The notes under the pieces: generated by a model | What the model was told of the DNA's origin: nothing | What the model saw: only the letters and a program-made list of their open reading frames with translations | Databases searched by the model: none | Position numbers and translations under genes: made by a program | In this document: in pieces, positions 54,762-62,857 of the stretch | Layout: the number at the start of each line of letters is the position of its first letter | Position numbering within the stretch: position 1 is the first letter of the stretch | Origin: Candidatus Saccharibacteria bacterium HGW-Saccharibacteria-1 | Lineage (GTDB): Bacteria > Patescibacteriota > Saccharimonadia > Saccharimonadales > Saccharimonadaceae | Assembly (NCBI GenBank): GCA_002839415.1 | Contig: PGXZ01000002.1 | Location: forward strand, 29,199 to 93,198 | Direction: 5' to 3' | Length of the DNA: 64,000 bases

Positions 54762-55421
54762 ATGATACAAATTAGAAATACGCGTGAAAGTGGGTCTGAA
54801 AAGGCTTTAATGATTATTACTATATGCTTGATTGTTCTGCTGGTCGGGGCTTCGGTACTATCAGTTTGGTTATATATAAATTATTCTGATCAAAAGAACA
54901 ATGTCGATACCAAGGTTAGTGCGGCGGTTGCGACGGCTAAAAATGAACAAGCTACGGTTGATGAAGAAAAATTTGCTCAACGCGAGAAAGAACCCTTAAG
55001 GCAATTTGTTGGCCCTGATGATTATGGTCGCGTTTCTTTTAGTTATCCAAAAACTTGGAGTGCTTATGTCAACAAAGATGTTTCGAGTGGTGGAACCTAC
55101 GAAGCATATTTAAACCCAATTACAGTACCTCCTATTTCAGCTACTCAGCAGTTTGCGCTTCGCGTAACGATTGAGGAGAAAGATTATGATAAGGTTATCG
55201 CAACCTATGATCCGCTAGTCAAAAAGGGTAGTCTAAAGACGAGCAGCGTTGCTGCGGACGGTAATAACGGCACTCGCCTTGACGGAAGCTTTTCAAAAGA
55301 TATCCGTGGTTCGGCTGTTATCTTTAAAATTCGAGACAAGACGTTAACCGTCCGTACTGACGCCGAGACTTTTACGCCTGACTTTAACGCATTAATTTCG
55401 ACTATCAAAATAAATCAATAA
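54762..55421 (+). CDS. Membrane-anchored extracytoplasmic protein, PsbP-like
   Basis: 219 aa. One transmembrane helix (about 15-38) and a coiled linker precede an exported domain 'FVGPDDYGRVSFSYPKTWSAYVNKDVSSGGTYEAYLNP'. The 'fsYPktW' pattern recalls PsbP-like folds. The last strand 'LTVRTDAETFTPDFNALISTIKI' fits 'F...l.sIk', common in these small domains. No catalytic residue is evident. ATG 54762 is chosen over the track start because of the -10 box and the lost overlap with the methyltransferase. Confidence 0.75.
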   Translation: MIQIRNTRESGSEKALMIITICLIVLLVGASVLSVWLYINYSDQKNNVDTKVSAAVATAKNEQATVDEEKFAQREKEPLRQFVGPDDYGRVSFSYPKTWSAYVNKDVSSGGTYEAYLNPITVPPISATQQFALRVTIEEKDYDKVIATYDPLVKKGSLKTSSVAADGNNGTRLDGSFSKDIRGSAVIFKIRDKTLTVRTDAETFTPDFNALISTIKINQ

Positions 55422-55431
55422 CATAGCATAG

Positions 55432-55472
55432 TTTCAAAAACCATCACAGTTTGCGATGGTTTTTGAAATTTA
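55432..55472 (+). terminator. Terminator after the 54762 gene
   Basis: TTTCAAAAACCATC pairs with GATGGTTTTTGAAA, giving a 14-bp stem. Confidence 0.85.
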
Positions 55473-55501
55473 TATATAGAATTTGTTCCGGTTTAACGTG
55501 C

Positions 55502-55507
55502 TACAAT
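55502..55507 (+). promoter_or_regulatory. -10 box of the two-component operon
   Basis: TACAAT ends 9 nt before ATG 55517. Confidence 0.5.
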
Positions 55508-55516
55508 TAGTAGTAT

Positions 55517-56257
55517 ATGAGTGCGGCAAAAGGGGATCACAAAGAGCTTTTAAATGGGTCGTTTACTGATGACCTACCTTCGCTAGTTGCTGCTGCGCAC
55601 GAGCTAAAATCGCCACTTGCCTTAATTCGTCAACTTTCATTGATGCTTGAAGAAGGTGAAATCTCTATTGACGATCATAAAAAGATACTAAGGCAAATTA
55701 GCTTAACAAGCGAACGCGCCCTTAGGCTGACTAGTGATTTAACAAAATCGGTTCGATTAACTGATGCTATGTTTAATCTTGAACCAATCAATCCAAAGCA
55801 GCTATGTGAGGACGTTGTTAGCGAGTTATCGCCGCTATTTCTAGCACATGAACGTAAATTAAGGTTAGTCTCTAGAAAACACTCAACCTTGATAATTGCA
55901 AATCGCGACTTACTTAAACGGATTATTATAAATTTTAGTGACAACGCACTTCATTATGCCAAGGATAGCAGTGCAGTTGAAATAAAAGTTTCATCCCACA
56001 GTTCAGGCAGGATAATTAGGCTCGGTGTGCGTGATTATGGGCCAGCGCTGCCGATTGATACATTTAAAAAACTACAATCTAAATTATCTAATTCGCCTAT
56101 GCCAGTTTACGCCAGGCCGCAAAGTAGTGGTTTGGGGCTTTATATATCAAGTCAATTTGCAGATATTATGAACGGTAATATAGGAATGATGAGGCACCGA
56201 GATGGCGCGACTTTTTACGTTGATTTACAGGCTTCTCGTCAAATGAATTTACTATGA
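55517..56257 (+). CDS. Soluble histidine kinase without sensor domain
   Basis: 246 aa. The H-box 'VAAAHELKSPLALIRQLSLMLEE' begins near residue 28. The HATPase domain follows with N-box 'IIINFSDNALHYAKDSS', 'GVRDYGPALP' and 'SGLGLYISSQFADIMNG'. There is no transmembrane segment, PAS or HAMP. The input must come from a partner protein or ligand that I cannot see. It overlaps the receiver gene by 4 nt, forming a two-gene cassette followed by recO. Confidence 0.93.
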   Translation: MSAAKGDHKELLNGSFTDDLPSLVAAAHELKSPLALIRQLSLMLEEGEISIDDHKKILRQISLTSERALRLTSDLTKSVRLTDAMFNLEPINPKQLCEDVVSELSPLFLAHERKLRLVSRKHSTLIIANRDLLKRIIINFSDNALHYAKDSSAVEIKVSSHSSGRIIRLGVRDYGPALPIDTFKKLQSKLSNSPMPVYARPQSSGLGLYISSQFADIMNGNIGMMRHRDGATFYVDLQASRQMNLL

Positions 56258-56625
56258 ACCCAATATCGGTTTTAGTGATCGAGGACGATAAATGGTTGGC
56301 CGAACAGTACAAAAGATTGCTTGATAAGGCTGAATATGGTGTAGTAATCTGTTCAAGCGCCGACAATGCTATTCAACTAATTGATGATAGCCTGCCTGAT
56401 GTTATCGTTTTAGACATATTATTAACCGGAAGTACGGCTTTTGCCTTGCTTCACGAGCTTCAATCATACGGCGATACCTGCAATATTCCTATCATTATTT
56501 GTTCATCGCTGGTAAATGATTTAAATTTAGACACACTCAAAGATTATGGGGTTAAAAAAATTCTGGATAAAACCACTATGATTCCAGGTGATTTAATCGC
56601 TGCTATAAAAGGAGTTTTGCAGTGA
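56254..56625 (+). CDS. Single-domain response regulator
   Basis: 123 aa receiver: acidic pocket 'VLVIEDDKWLAEQ', phospho-acceptor Asp in 'DVIVLDILLTGSTAF', Ser-type switch in 'IIICSSLVN' and Lys in 'VKKILDKTTMI'. No DNA-binding output domain. The ATGA overlap with the kinase argues that they are cognate. The stop overlaps recO by 4 nt. Confidence 0.92.
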   Translation: MNPISVLVIEDDKWLAEQYKRLLDKAEYGVVICSSADNAIQLIDDSLPDVIVLDILLTGSTAFALLHELQSYGDTCNIPIIICSSLVNDLNLDTLKDYGVKKILDKTTMIPGDLIAAIKGVLQ

Positions 56626-57296
56626 AAACCGTAAAAACTCAGGCTATAGTGTTGCGCCGGACAAATTACGGCGAAGCTGATAGGATATTGCAACTATTAA
56701 CGCCAAATGGCAAAAGATGCGTCATGGTCAAAGGCGCGCGCCGTGAAAAAAGCCGTCTAGCTGGTGGAATCGAATTATTTGCGATTTGTGAAGTCGTCTT
56801 AGGTGATGGTAAGGGCGAAATTGGCGTCTTGACCTCAGCTAGGCTGATCCATTTCTATCGTCATATTATGGAAGATTACGACCGTATGCAATTTGCATAT
56901 CTCGCCATTAAACTTGTTTCAAAGTCGTGTGATATGGTTGACGGGCCCGAGTGGTATGATGTACTAGCCGAGACTTTGGCTGGCCTTGACGCCCATTCTG
57001 TGAATTTAGGGTTGATTCAGACCTGGTTTTATCTTAAGTACTCGTCATTGATGGGTTATGAGCTGAGTTTATGGCATGATGTTTGTGGCGATAAGTTACT
57101 AGCGGATAATTCATATAGCTATGATATCGCTGAGCGTGGTTTAAGATTGTCGGATAATGGCGATATCGGCTCGAATCATATAAAATTATTGAGGTTGATT
57201 TCGACTAGGTCGTTAAAGGTTTTAGCCCAAGTTGGCGGAATCGAAGAGGTGATAGGTACTTGCATGGCAACCGTCAACACCCACGCCTCGATATGA
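56622..57296 (+). CDS. recO: DNA repair protein RecO
   Basis: 224 aa. RecO with RecR loads RecA onto SSB-coated gaps. The N-terminal OB fold 'TQAIVLRRTNYGEADRILQLLTPNGKRCVMVKGARREKSRLAGGIELF' is diagnostic. The helical C-terminal region is present but lacks the zinc-finger cysteines of some RecO proteins. The start is GTG with AAAGGAG. A 4-nt overlap with the upstream receiver suggests operonic expression. Confidence 0.92.
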   Translation: MKTVKTQAIVLRRTNYGEADRILQLLTPNGKRCVMVKGARREKSRLAGGIELFAICEVVLGDGKGEIGVLTSARLIHFYRHIMEDYDRMQFAYLAIKLVSKSCDMVDGPEWYDVLAETLAGLDAHSVNLGLIQTWFYLKYSSLMGYELSLWHDVCGDKLLADNSYSYDIAERGLRLSDNGDIGSNHIKLLRLISTRSLKVLAQVGGIEEVIGTCMATVNTHASI

Positions 57297-57299
57297 AAA

Positions 57300-57336
57300 G
57301 AGCACCTGAATTCAGGTGCTCGGGGGTATCCTTTTT
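57300..57336 (+). terminator. Hairpin terminator after recO
   Basis: GAGCACCTGAATTCAGGTGCTC is a perfect 22-bp palindrome, followed after GGGGGTATCC by T6. Confidence 0.8.
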
Positions 57337-57343
57337 TAAAGGC

Positions 57344-58123
57344 TTAAAAATTTTGACGGATGTATAACCTCATCCGTCTTGGATAGTAGACAAATTTGTA
57401 TAAACTTGATGCTTGGCTTAAACGTGATAAGTTATCAAACTCATATTTATCGTCTAAGTCTTTCAATATTTTATGGGCTGACTTGAGAAGCACTTTTGCT
57501 TCATTTTTGTTATCAAGCAGTAATAATACTTCACCCATAAAGCTTTCGCAAATTGCCATACGTTTAACATCGTTTTTCTTCGAGCTACATATTAAACTGT
57601 GGCATCTTTCAAAAACGACATTTGCTTCATCCAAGTAACGACTATCGTTACTTGATTTAAAGCGGTCAAGGTGGTTTATGCCAAGTTCCAATAGAGCCGA
57701 AATAATTAGCTCTCTGTCTTGTCCGCACAAACCTAAAGCATTCAAAAAAGCTTCTTCAGCCTTTATTAGCCATTTTTTGACTAATAATTTTTTGTACCAC
57801 TTTTTTGAATATAACCTGGCCGACAACCCCATCATCATTGCTGTATGATATCTTTCGATATCATTTTTGCAATATTTAAGGTTTACCTCAAACTGACCGT
57901 ATGCCTGTATGTAGTTTTTTGACGTAAAATCATTATACGCAAGTTGATCAATTTTTTGATATTCCTTTTGATAGCATTCTTTCAAAAAATCCAGATAATC
58001 TTCTTCTGGGTCGTCTAAAAAATCGGCCATGTAATCAATTTTATCGTTATCGTCCTCATCTAACTCGTCTTGATAATTTTGATTGCTTTCCCTGGGTTTA
58101 AACTCAAATATTTTCCCTGACAA
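57344..58123 (-). CDS. TPR-like soluble protein
   Basis: 259 aa, start TTG with AGAGGTGG upstream. The first 50 residues are very acidic. The rest is helical with TPR-like spacing ('LAYNDFTSKNYIQAYGQFEVNLKYC', 'AEEAFLNALGLCGQDRELIISALLELGINHLDRF', 'GEVLLLLDNKNEAKVLLKSAHKIL'). It likely forms a scaffold for protein contacts. No enzymatic motif. It is convergent with recO and divergent from glyS. Confidence 0.75.
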   Translation of the reverse strand: MSGKIFEFKPRESNQNYQDELDEDDNDKIDYMADFLDDPEEDYLDFLKECYQKEYQKIDQLAYNDFTSKNYIQAYGQFEVNLKYCKNDIERYHTAMMMGLSARLYSKKWYKKLLVKKWLIKAEEAFLNALGLCGQDRELIISALLELGINHLDRFKSSNDSRYLDEANVVFERCHSLICSSKKNDVKRMAICESFMGEVLLLLDNKNEAKVLLKSAHKILKDLDDKYEFDNLSRLSQASSLYKFVYYPRRMRLYIRQNF

Positions 58124-58215
58124 AAACTCACCACCTCTTGTTTTTTAAGGAACCCTTGCTTATATTTTATAACTTTTGACCACTAATGTCAAATGTAAAG
58201 TATTAAATATTGTGA

Positions 58216-58221
58216 TATAAT
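58216..58221 (+). promoter_or_regulatory. -10 box of glyS
   Basis: TATAAT ends 10 nt before the glyS ATG. Confidence 0.55.
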
Positions 58222-58231
58222 AACAGATATT

Positions 58232-59578
58232 ATGGCAAGTAAAAATGAAAAGATGGAAGCGATTGTATCGCTGGCAAAACGGCGCGGATTTATTTATCAA
58301 GGTAGCGAGATTTATGGTGGCCTAAGTGGTACTTGGGATTTTGGTCCACTAGGTACGGCATTAAAACGCAATATCATGGATTTGTGGTGGAAGATGTTTG
58401 TCGAAGATCGCGAAGACATGTATGGTGTTGATGCGGCGATTTTAATGAACCAAAAAGTATGGCAGGCGAGTGGTCATGTTGATACATTTGCTGATCCATT
58501 GGTTGAGGACTTGGTGACTAATCAACGATATCGAGTAGATCACTTATTGAAAGACGCAGGTTTTAAAGTCGATGGTTTAAGTTTTGACGATTTGAATAAA
58601 ATGATAATCGAAAATAAGGTTAAAAGTCCAAATGGAAATTCACTATCCGAAGTCCGCACCTTTAACATGATGTTTAAAACTAATGTTGGTCCGGTATCGG
58701 ACGAATCAAGTATTAGTTACCTTCGTCCAGAAACCGCCCAAGGCATCTTCACTAACTTTAAAAATGTTGTCGATTGCTTTTATCCAGATTTACCATTCGG
58801 TATCGGTCAACAGGGCAAGGCATTTCGTAACGAAATTAGCCCACGTGATTTCATTTTCCGTTCACGCGAATTTGAACAAATGGAAGTCGAATATTTTGTT
58901 CATCCTGAAAAATGGGAAGAGTCATTTGAAATGTGGCGCAAGCTTGTTTGGGATTGGTGCGAGGCGATTGGCCTTCCAAAAGAGTCTGTTCATGAACTAG
59001 AAGTTCCAGCCGAGGACAGGGCACATTACAGCAAGCGCACAATCGATTTCGAATTTGATTTTCCAATTGGTCGCGAAGAACTGTTGGGTCTAGCATATCG
59101 AACCGACTTTGATCTTGGTAATATTCAACGTGTAGCTGGCAAAAACATGGATTACAGCGTCAAAGGCACAAATGAAAAATTCATTCCTCACGTAATCGAA
59201 CCTAGTTTTGGTGTTGAACGTGCTTTGATGGCAGTTATGTCATCTGCATATCGCGAGGATGAAGTAAACGGCGAAAAGCGCATATATCTCAAATTCCCAG
59301 AACACTTGGCACCAATCAAATTTGCCGTTTCGCCGCTACTAAAAAACAAACCAGAACTCGTCGCCAAAGCTCGTGAAGTTTTTACGATTCTCAAGAAAAA
59401 ACATGGCGCAGTTATGTGGGATGACAACGGCAATATCGGTAAACGTTACCGTCGCCAGGACGAAATCGGTACGCCATACTGTGTAGTAATCGATTTTGAT
59501 ACTCTTGAAGATAACACTGTAACTATCCGTGACCGTGATACGACCGAGCAAAAACGAGTCCCAATCGCCGAGCTTTAA
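58232..59578 (+). CDS. glyS: Glycyl-tRNA synthetase, class II homodimeric type
   Basis: 448 aa. This is the eukaryote/archaeal-like single-chain GlyRS, not the bacterial alpha2beta2 form. 'KRRGFIYQGSEIYGGLSGTWDFGPLG' and 'YLRPETAQGIFTNFKNV' (motif 2 zone), 'GIGQQGKAFRNEISPRDFIFRSREFEQMEVEYF' and 'PHVIEPSFGVERALMAVM' (motif 3) are all present. The C-terminal anticodon-binding fold follows from about 355. The class and length match many CPR and Gram-positive enzymes. Confidence 0.97.
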   Translation: MASKNEKMEAIVSLAKRRGFIYQGSEIYGGLSGTWDFGPLGTALKRNIMDLWWKMFVEDREDMYGVDAAILMNQKVWQASGHVDTFADPLVEDLVTNQRYRVDHLLKDAGFKVDGLSFDDLNKMIIENKVKSPNGNSLSEVRTFNMMFKTNVGPVSDESSISYLRPETAQGIFTNFKNVVDCFYPDLPFGIGQQGKAFRNEISPRDFIFRSREFEQMEVEYFVHPEKWEESFEMWRKLVWDWCEAIGLPKESVHELEVPAEDRAHYSKRTIDFEFDFPIGREELLGLAYRTDFDLGNIQRVAGKNMDYSVKGTNEKFIPHVIEPSFGVERALMAVMSSAYREDEVNGEKRIYLKFPEHLAPIKFAVSPLLKNKPELVAKAREVFTILKKKHGAVMWDDNGNIGKRYRRQDEIGTPYCVVIDFDTLEDNTVTIRDRDTTEQKRVPIAEL

Positions 59579-59607
59579 ATAGTTACTCCTGTAAACTTAT
59601 AAAATAT

Positions 59608-59640
59608 AAAAGAAACGCTAAATCTAGCGTTTCTTTTATA
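59608..59640. terminator. Bidirectional terminator after glyS
   Basis: AAAAGAAACGCTA pairs with TAGCGTTTCTTTT. It also serves the small minus-strand ORF. Confidence 0.88.
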
Positions 59641-59659
59641 TAAATTCCCCAAAAATTAA

Positions 59660-59746
59660 CTAATAAACTTTTTTCTCTTTTGCAGCCTTGTCTTTTGATG
59701 GGGCTTTCTTTGTGCCTTTGCCTGGCTTTGATGCACCTTTTGCCAT
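59660..59746 (-). CDS. 28-aa Lys-rich small protein
   Basis: Too short for the ORF track. It reads MAKGASKPGKGTKKAPSKDK followed by AAKEKKVY and ends in TAG. A textbook AGGAGG lies 8 nt before the ATG, and a CATAAT -10 with TTGAAA 18 bp further upstream gives it its own promoter; a terminator follows. The protein has about 11 lysines, no hydrophobic stretch and many Gly/Pro/Ser, so it is probably disordered. A nucleic-acid-binding role is possible but unproven. Confidence 0.7.
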   Translation of the reverse strand: MAKGASKPGKGTKKAPSKDKAAKEKKVY

Positions 59747-59827
59747 TTTAAAACCTCCTGTTTAATCTTCATTATCTATTATGCGCTAACAAGCATAATA
59801 ATTTCAAGCAAACAGAGTATTTTATAG

Positions 59828-59833
59828 TAGAAT
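59828..59833 (+). promoter_or_regulatory. -10 box of the RNase HI gene
   Basis: TAGAAT ends 8 nt before ATG 59842. Confidence 0.5.
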
Positions 59834-59841
59834 AGATAGGT

Positions 59842-60279
59842 ATGATAACGTATTTTACTGATGGTAGCTGCAGTCCGAACCCTGGTCCAGGCGGATTTGC
59901 TGTGATAAAAAATGACGCCCCGGCTATTGTTGGACACGAACTAAATTCGACTAATATTCGCATGGAAGGCCTGGCGATGATCGCCGCCCTAACAGATGCA
60001 AATGGCGATGAATGCCAAATTTTTAGCGATAGTGAATTTTGGATTAACGTTGTTACAAAATGGTCACCGTCATGGGAGGCTAATGGCTGGAAAAAGAAAA
60101 ACGGAGAGATTAAAAACCTTGATATAGTAGTGGAGTTGTGTGGACTATACAAGGAATCAAACGCCAAACTCACCTGGGTTCGCGGACACAACGGCAATAA
60201 TAACAACGAATTAGCTGACGTCTGGGCTAATAAAGCGCGAGAAGAAAAACTAACTGGTTACATAGAAGAGGGAATCTAA
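59842..60279 (+). CDS. rnhA: Ribonuclease HI-like protein
   Basis: 145 aa. RNase HI cleaves RNA in RNA-DNA hybrids. The four acidic catalytic positions are visible: Asp7 in 'MITYFTDGSCSPNPGPGGFAV', Glu in 'NIRMEGLAMIAAL', Asp in 'IFSDSEFWINVVTKW' and Asp in 'NELADVWANKARE'. 'LTWVRGHNGNNNNELAD' keeps the family His. It stops one base before the next gene, forming a two-gene unit with a DUF4868/KwaB-like protein. Confidence 0.93.
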   Translation: MITYFTDGSCSPNPGPGGFAVIKNDAPAIVGHELNSTNIRMEGLAMIAALTDANGDECQIFSDSEFWINVVTKWSPSWEANGWKKKNGEIKNLDIVVELCGLYKESNAKLTWVRGHNGNNNNELADVWANKAREEKLTGYIEEGI

Positions 60280-60280
60280 C

Positions 60281-61258
60281 ATGGAAGAAAAAAACGAACC
60301 AACTGATATTTTTTTGTGGGCAAATAATGTTGATGGAATTAAAAAAGAGTTAGACGTTCAGTTCTTTTTGTTCAACAAACATTACACGCCATACACAACA
60401 AGCTTTAGTAGCGAGCTAAACACTCAGATCAAGCCGCTATTTTTATTTGATTTAATCAATTTTGTAAATCTGGGAGCAGGTACTGGTTTGTCGGTTCGCG
60501 ATTTTGAACTATCTGAAAACGAAGAAAACGTTTTGTTGCGGACTGACCTCGAGAAGGTAGGTCGTGCTGAGACATTGCTGAATCTTATCGAGCATCAACG
60601 TGGCGATATTGTTGAGTTTAGTGAGCAAGAGCACGAATTCAAGCGTATAAAGGGCATTTTAGCTCGTTTTACACACAAAGATTCACCAAACAAGCCTTTT
60701 TACGTCATTAAACAGATTTCTCAGGGCAACGTTCTAAACGGCTCGACCGCTTGGGAATTTCGCGATGGACGGTTTGGCGCTTTTCAGGCCGAAGTTGGCA
60801 TGAAGGTTCCGGCTGATAACCAGGTTATGATTGTCGACAAAGATATTTTTGTCTTTAATCAGCCAAAGTTTGAGCGGTTGTTTAATTACGATTACAAAAA
60901 ACAAGCCCTAGCTGATCAAAAAGTTGCCGAGATTGAAAAGCAATTTAAGCTAAGTTTCCCAGAGGGAATGGATTTGCAATCATTGGTCCGTGAGCGTAAA
61001 AAGACGGTCAATAAACTTCAAAAAATTGAAGTTGGCGAAGTAACTCAAGAGCAGGTGATTGAATATGCTGATAGCATGCAGCTAGAGCTAATGACCGATG
61101 ACGCTGGCGCAATAATTATCATGGACGGCAACGACCTAGATGTATTTGTGAATTTGATTAACGAAGATTACATAACTAGTGAAATTACAGGCCGTCGTTA
61201 CGAGGTCAAAAGCAAGAAGTTGCTTGACGACCCAGAGGGTGAGCCACCGCGAGGTTAA
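60281..61258 (+). CDS. DUF4868 (Kiwa KwaB-like) protein, tentative
   Basis: 325 aa, soluble. The C-terminal half has the pattern I associate with DUF4868/KwaB: 'IKGILARFTHKD', 'WEFRDGRFGAFQAEVGMKVPADNQVMIVDKDIFVFNQPKFERLFNYDYKKQAL' and a final 'RRYEVKSKKLL'. KwaB is one half of the Kiwa anti-phage system; its partner KwaA is a small membrane protein, which I do not find next door. The upstream RNase HI gene is one base away. The assignment rests on remembered motifs and needs a profile search. Confidence 0.5.
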   Translation: MEEKNEPTDIFLWANNVDGIKKELDVQFFLFNKHYTPYTTSFSSELNTQIKPLFLFDLINFVNLGAGTGLSVRDFELSENEENVLLRTDLEKVGRAETLLNLIEHQRGDIVEFSEQEHEFKRIKGILARFTHKDSPNKPFYVIKQISQGNVLNGSTAWEFRDGRFGAFQAEVGMKVPADNQVMIVDKDIFVFNQPKFERLFNYDYKKQALADQKVAEIEKQFKLSFPEGMDLQSLVRERKKTVNKLQKIEVGEVTQEQVIEYADSMQLELMTDDAGAIIIMDGNDLDVFVNLINEDYITSEITGRRYEVKSKKLLDDPEGEPPRG

Positions 61259-61277
61259 ATCTCCTAATCTTTCATTT

Positions 61278-61308
61278 AAACCCCGCTAATTTGGCGGGGT
61301 TTATTTTA
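61278..61308 (+). terminator. Terminator after the DUF4868-like gene
   Basis: AAACCCCGC pairs with GCGGGGTTT, followed by a T-rich tract. Confidence 0.9.
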
Positions 61309-61348
61309 TATTATTTTTATTATATAAAGATATAGCTAATCAATACTA

Positions 61349-61377
61349 TTGACAATTATCATAATATATGCTAACAT
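61349..61377 (+). promoter_or_regulatory. Sigma70-type promoter of the 61421 gene
   Basis: TTGACA and TAACAT at 17-bp spacing, followed by a normal leader with AAAAAGGAA before ATG 61421. Confidence 0.7.
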
Positions 61378-61420
61378 TCATGTATAAATAAAACCAAATA
61401 AAAAGGAATTAAAAAATAAT

Positions 61421-62389
61421 ATGTCTGCTGAAAAGTGTACAACAAGTAAAGAGGAATTCAGGGCCGTTGATACAAGCGACCTAGATTTTGATGATGCGGT
61501 TGAAGGATCGGGACGTAATAGTCGAGTTGCAAGGGCTGCTGACAATGTTAGGGATTTTGCTGATAATTTTGGTGATTTCGCTGAGAGCATGCACGAAAAG
61601 CGCATCGACTTCCAGAATGATCTAGTCGAGTCGATAAAGGACCGAGCTAATTTTATAAAAGAGAACGCTCAGGAAACTGGTGGTAAAGCACTTAGTTTTT
61701 TCCAGAAAGTCGGTGAAGTTAGTAAGAAGGTTGGTAAGACTATCGGGCTCGTTACGCTTGGTGCTGCTGTTATGGGCGTCGAAGCTGGTGCTAAGGTTGC
61801 AAATCATGTAAAAGAATCTGCCTCAGAGGCTTATTCGGACGGAAAGCAATTTGCTTCTGACAAGGTAGAATCTGGCAAGCAAACGATTAACAATACAGTT
61901 GAAAGTGTTAAGGGTTTTGCTGGTGATCGCAAGGCAGAGATCGTAGAAGTTATTAACGCTTGTAAAGATAAAAAAGCAGAGGCTGTTGCCCGTATTGATG
62001 CTCGTCGCCAAGCTCGAGAAGACCGAAGGACTGCAAGGGCGGAAATAAAGGCAGAGAACGCAGCTGAAAAGGCTAACCAAAAAGCAATTGAAGCTAGGGA
62101 GAAGGCTTTGGACGTCGCCCTACAGGCTAAATTCCGTATGGCTGACAGAGAAGCTCGAAGATTAAAAATAGAAGAGATTAAGGGTTCTGTCGTGGATAGT
62201 ATTAACGAAAAGAAAGATGCTATTTCTGAAAGGAAAGAAAAAATCGGCAATGGCGTTAGCAGTTTTGCCGAGTCAGCCTTAAATTTCTTTAAAAAGGCAA
62301 GGCAAACTGGTCAGGCGGCATACGAAGCAGCGACCGAAACCTGGAACTCTTACGACCAAAATAAAATAGACGATAATCCAGATTTATAA
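61421..62389 (+). CDS. Helix-rich, Ala/Lys/Glu-rich protein of unknown function
   Basis: 322 aa. A Gly/Ala/Val-rich hydrophobic stretch near residues 108-128 is flanked by long amphipathic helices. 'ASEAYSDGKQFASDKVESGKQTINNTVESVKGF' has LEA/apolipoprotein-like 11-mer periodicity. Residues of about 185-250 are a charged coiled coil ('RIDARRQAREDRRTARAEIKAENAAEKANQKAIEAREKAL'). It resembles YtxH-like or LEA-type envelope stress proteins in general appearance only. It has its own strong promoter and a good ribosome binding site. Confidence 0.75.
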   Translation: MSAEKCTTSKEEFRAVDTSDLDFDDAVEGSGRNSRVARAADNVRDFADNFGDFAESMHEKRIDFQNDLVESIKDRANFIKENAQETGGKALSFFQKVGEVSKKVGKTIGLVTLGAAVMGVEAGAKVANHVKESASEAYSDGKQFASDKVESGKQTINNTVESVKGFAGDRKAEIVEVINACKDKKAEAVARIDARRQAREDRRTARAEIKAENAAEKANQKAIEAREKALDVALQAKFRMADREARRLKIEEIKGSVVDSINEKKDAISERKEKIGNGVSSFAESALNFFKKARQTGQAAYEAATETWNSYDQNKIDDNPDL

Positions 62390-62435
62390 TTAGATAAATA
62401 GTTTATAATTAAAACAAATAAAAGGAAAAAATGAA

Positions 62436-62750
62436 ATGAACAAAAATTACACAATTACAGCAGCAGATTTAACAACAATGGGTATTAACTTAACAGATGA
62501 CAAGATGACGTCTTTGTTGGACCATCTAAACCAAGAATTGAATGAGCGAGTCGGCACGGCTTTGCTACAGGAATTGGACGACGAGCAGATTGACGAATAT
62601 AATGAATTTATTAAAACCGCCAGCGAAGATCAAGTAGGTGAATGGTTAAGTTCAAAAATACCCGAGTTTACTCAAATTATCCAAGATGAAATCGATGTTA
62701 TGCTGGGTGATGTTGCCGAAAAGGCTGAGAAGCTTGGCGAAGAAGCCTGA
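62436..62750 (+). CDS. DUF5663-like small helical protein
   Basis: 104 aa, acidic and helical. 'LTDDKMTSLLDHLNQELNERVGTALLQELDDEQIDEYNEFIKTASEDQVGEWLSSKIPEFTQIIQDEI' matches the helical repeat pattern of DUF5663 proteins, which are common in CPR and of unknown function. AAAGGAAAA lies upstream. It follows the helix-rich protein by 46 nt and is closed by a terminator. Confidence 0.75.
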   Translation: MNKNYTITAADLTTMGINLTDDKMTSLLDHLNQELNERVGTALLQELDDEQIDEYNEFIKTASEDQVGEWLSSKIPEFTQIIQDEIDVMLGDVAEKAEKLGEEA

Positions 62751-62771
62751 AAATATAATTTCTAAGATAAT

Positions 62772-62803
62772 AAACAACCCCTTTATAGTAAGGGGTTGTT
62801 TTA
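62772..62803 (+). terminator. Terminator after the DUF5663-like gene
   Basis: AAACAACCCCTT pairs with AAGGGGTTGTTT followed by TT. Confidence 0.88.
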
Positions 62804-62857
62804 ATGAGGGAATCGCGTTAATTGGGTTATAATTAGTTATGCTAATGGCGCTGTTTA

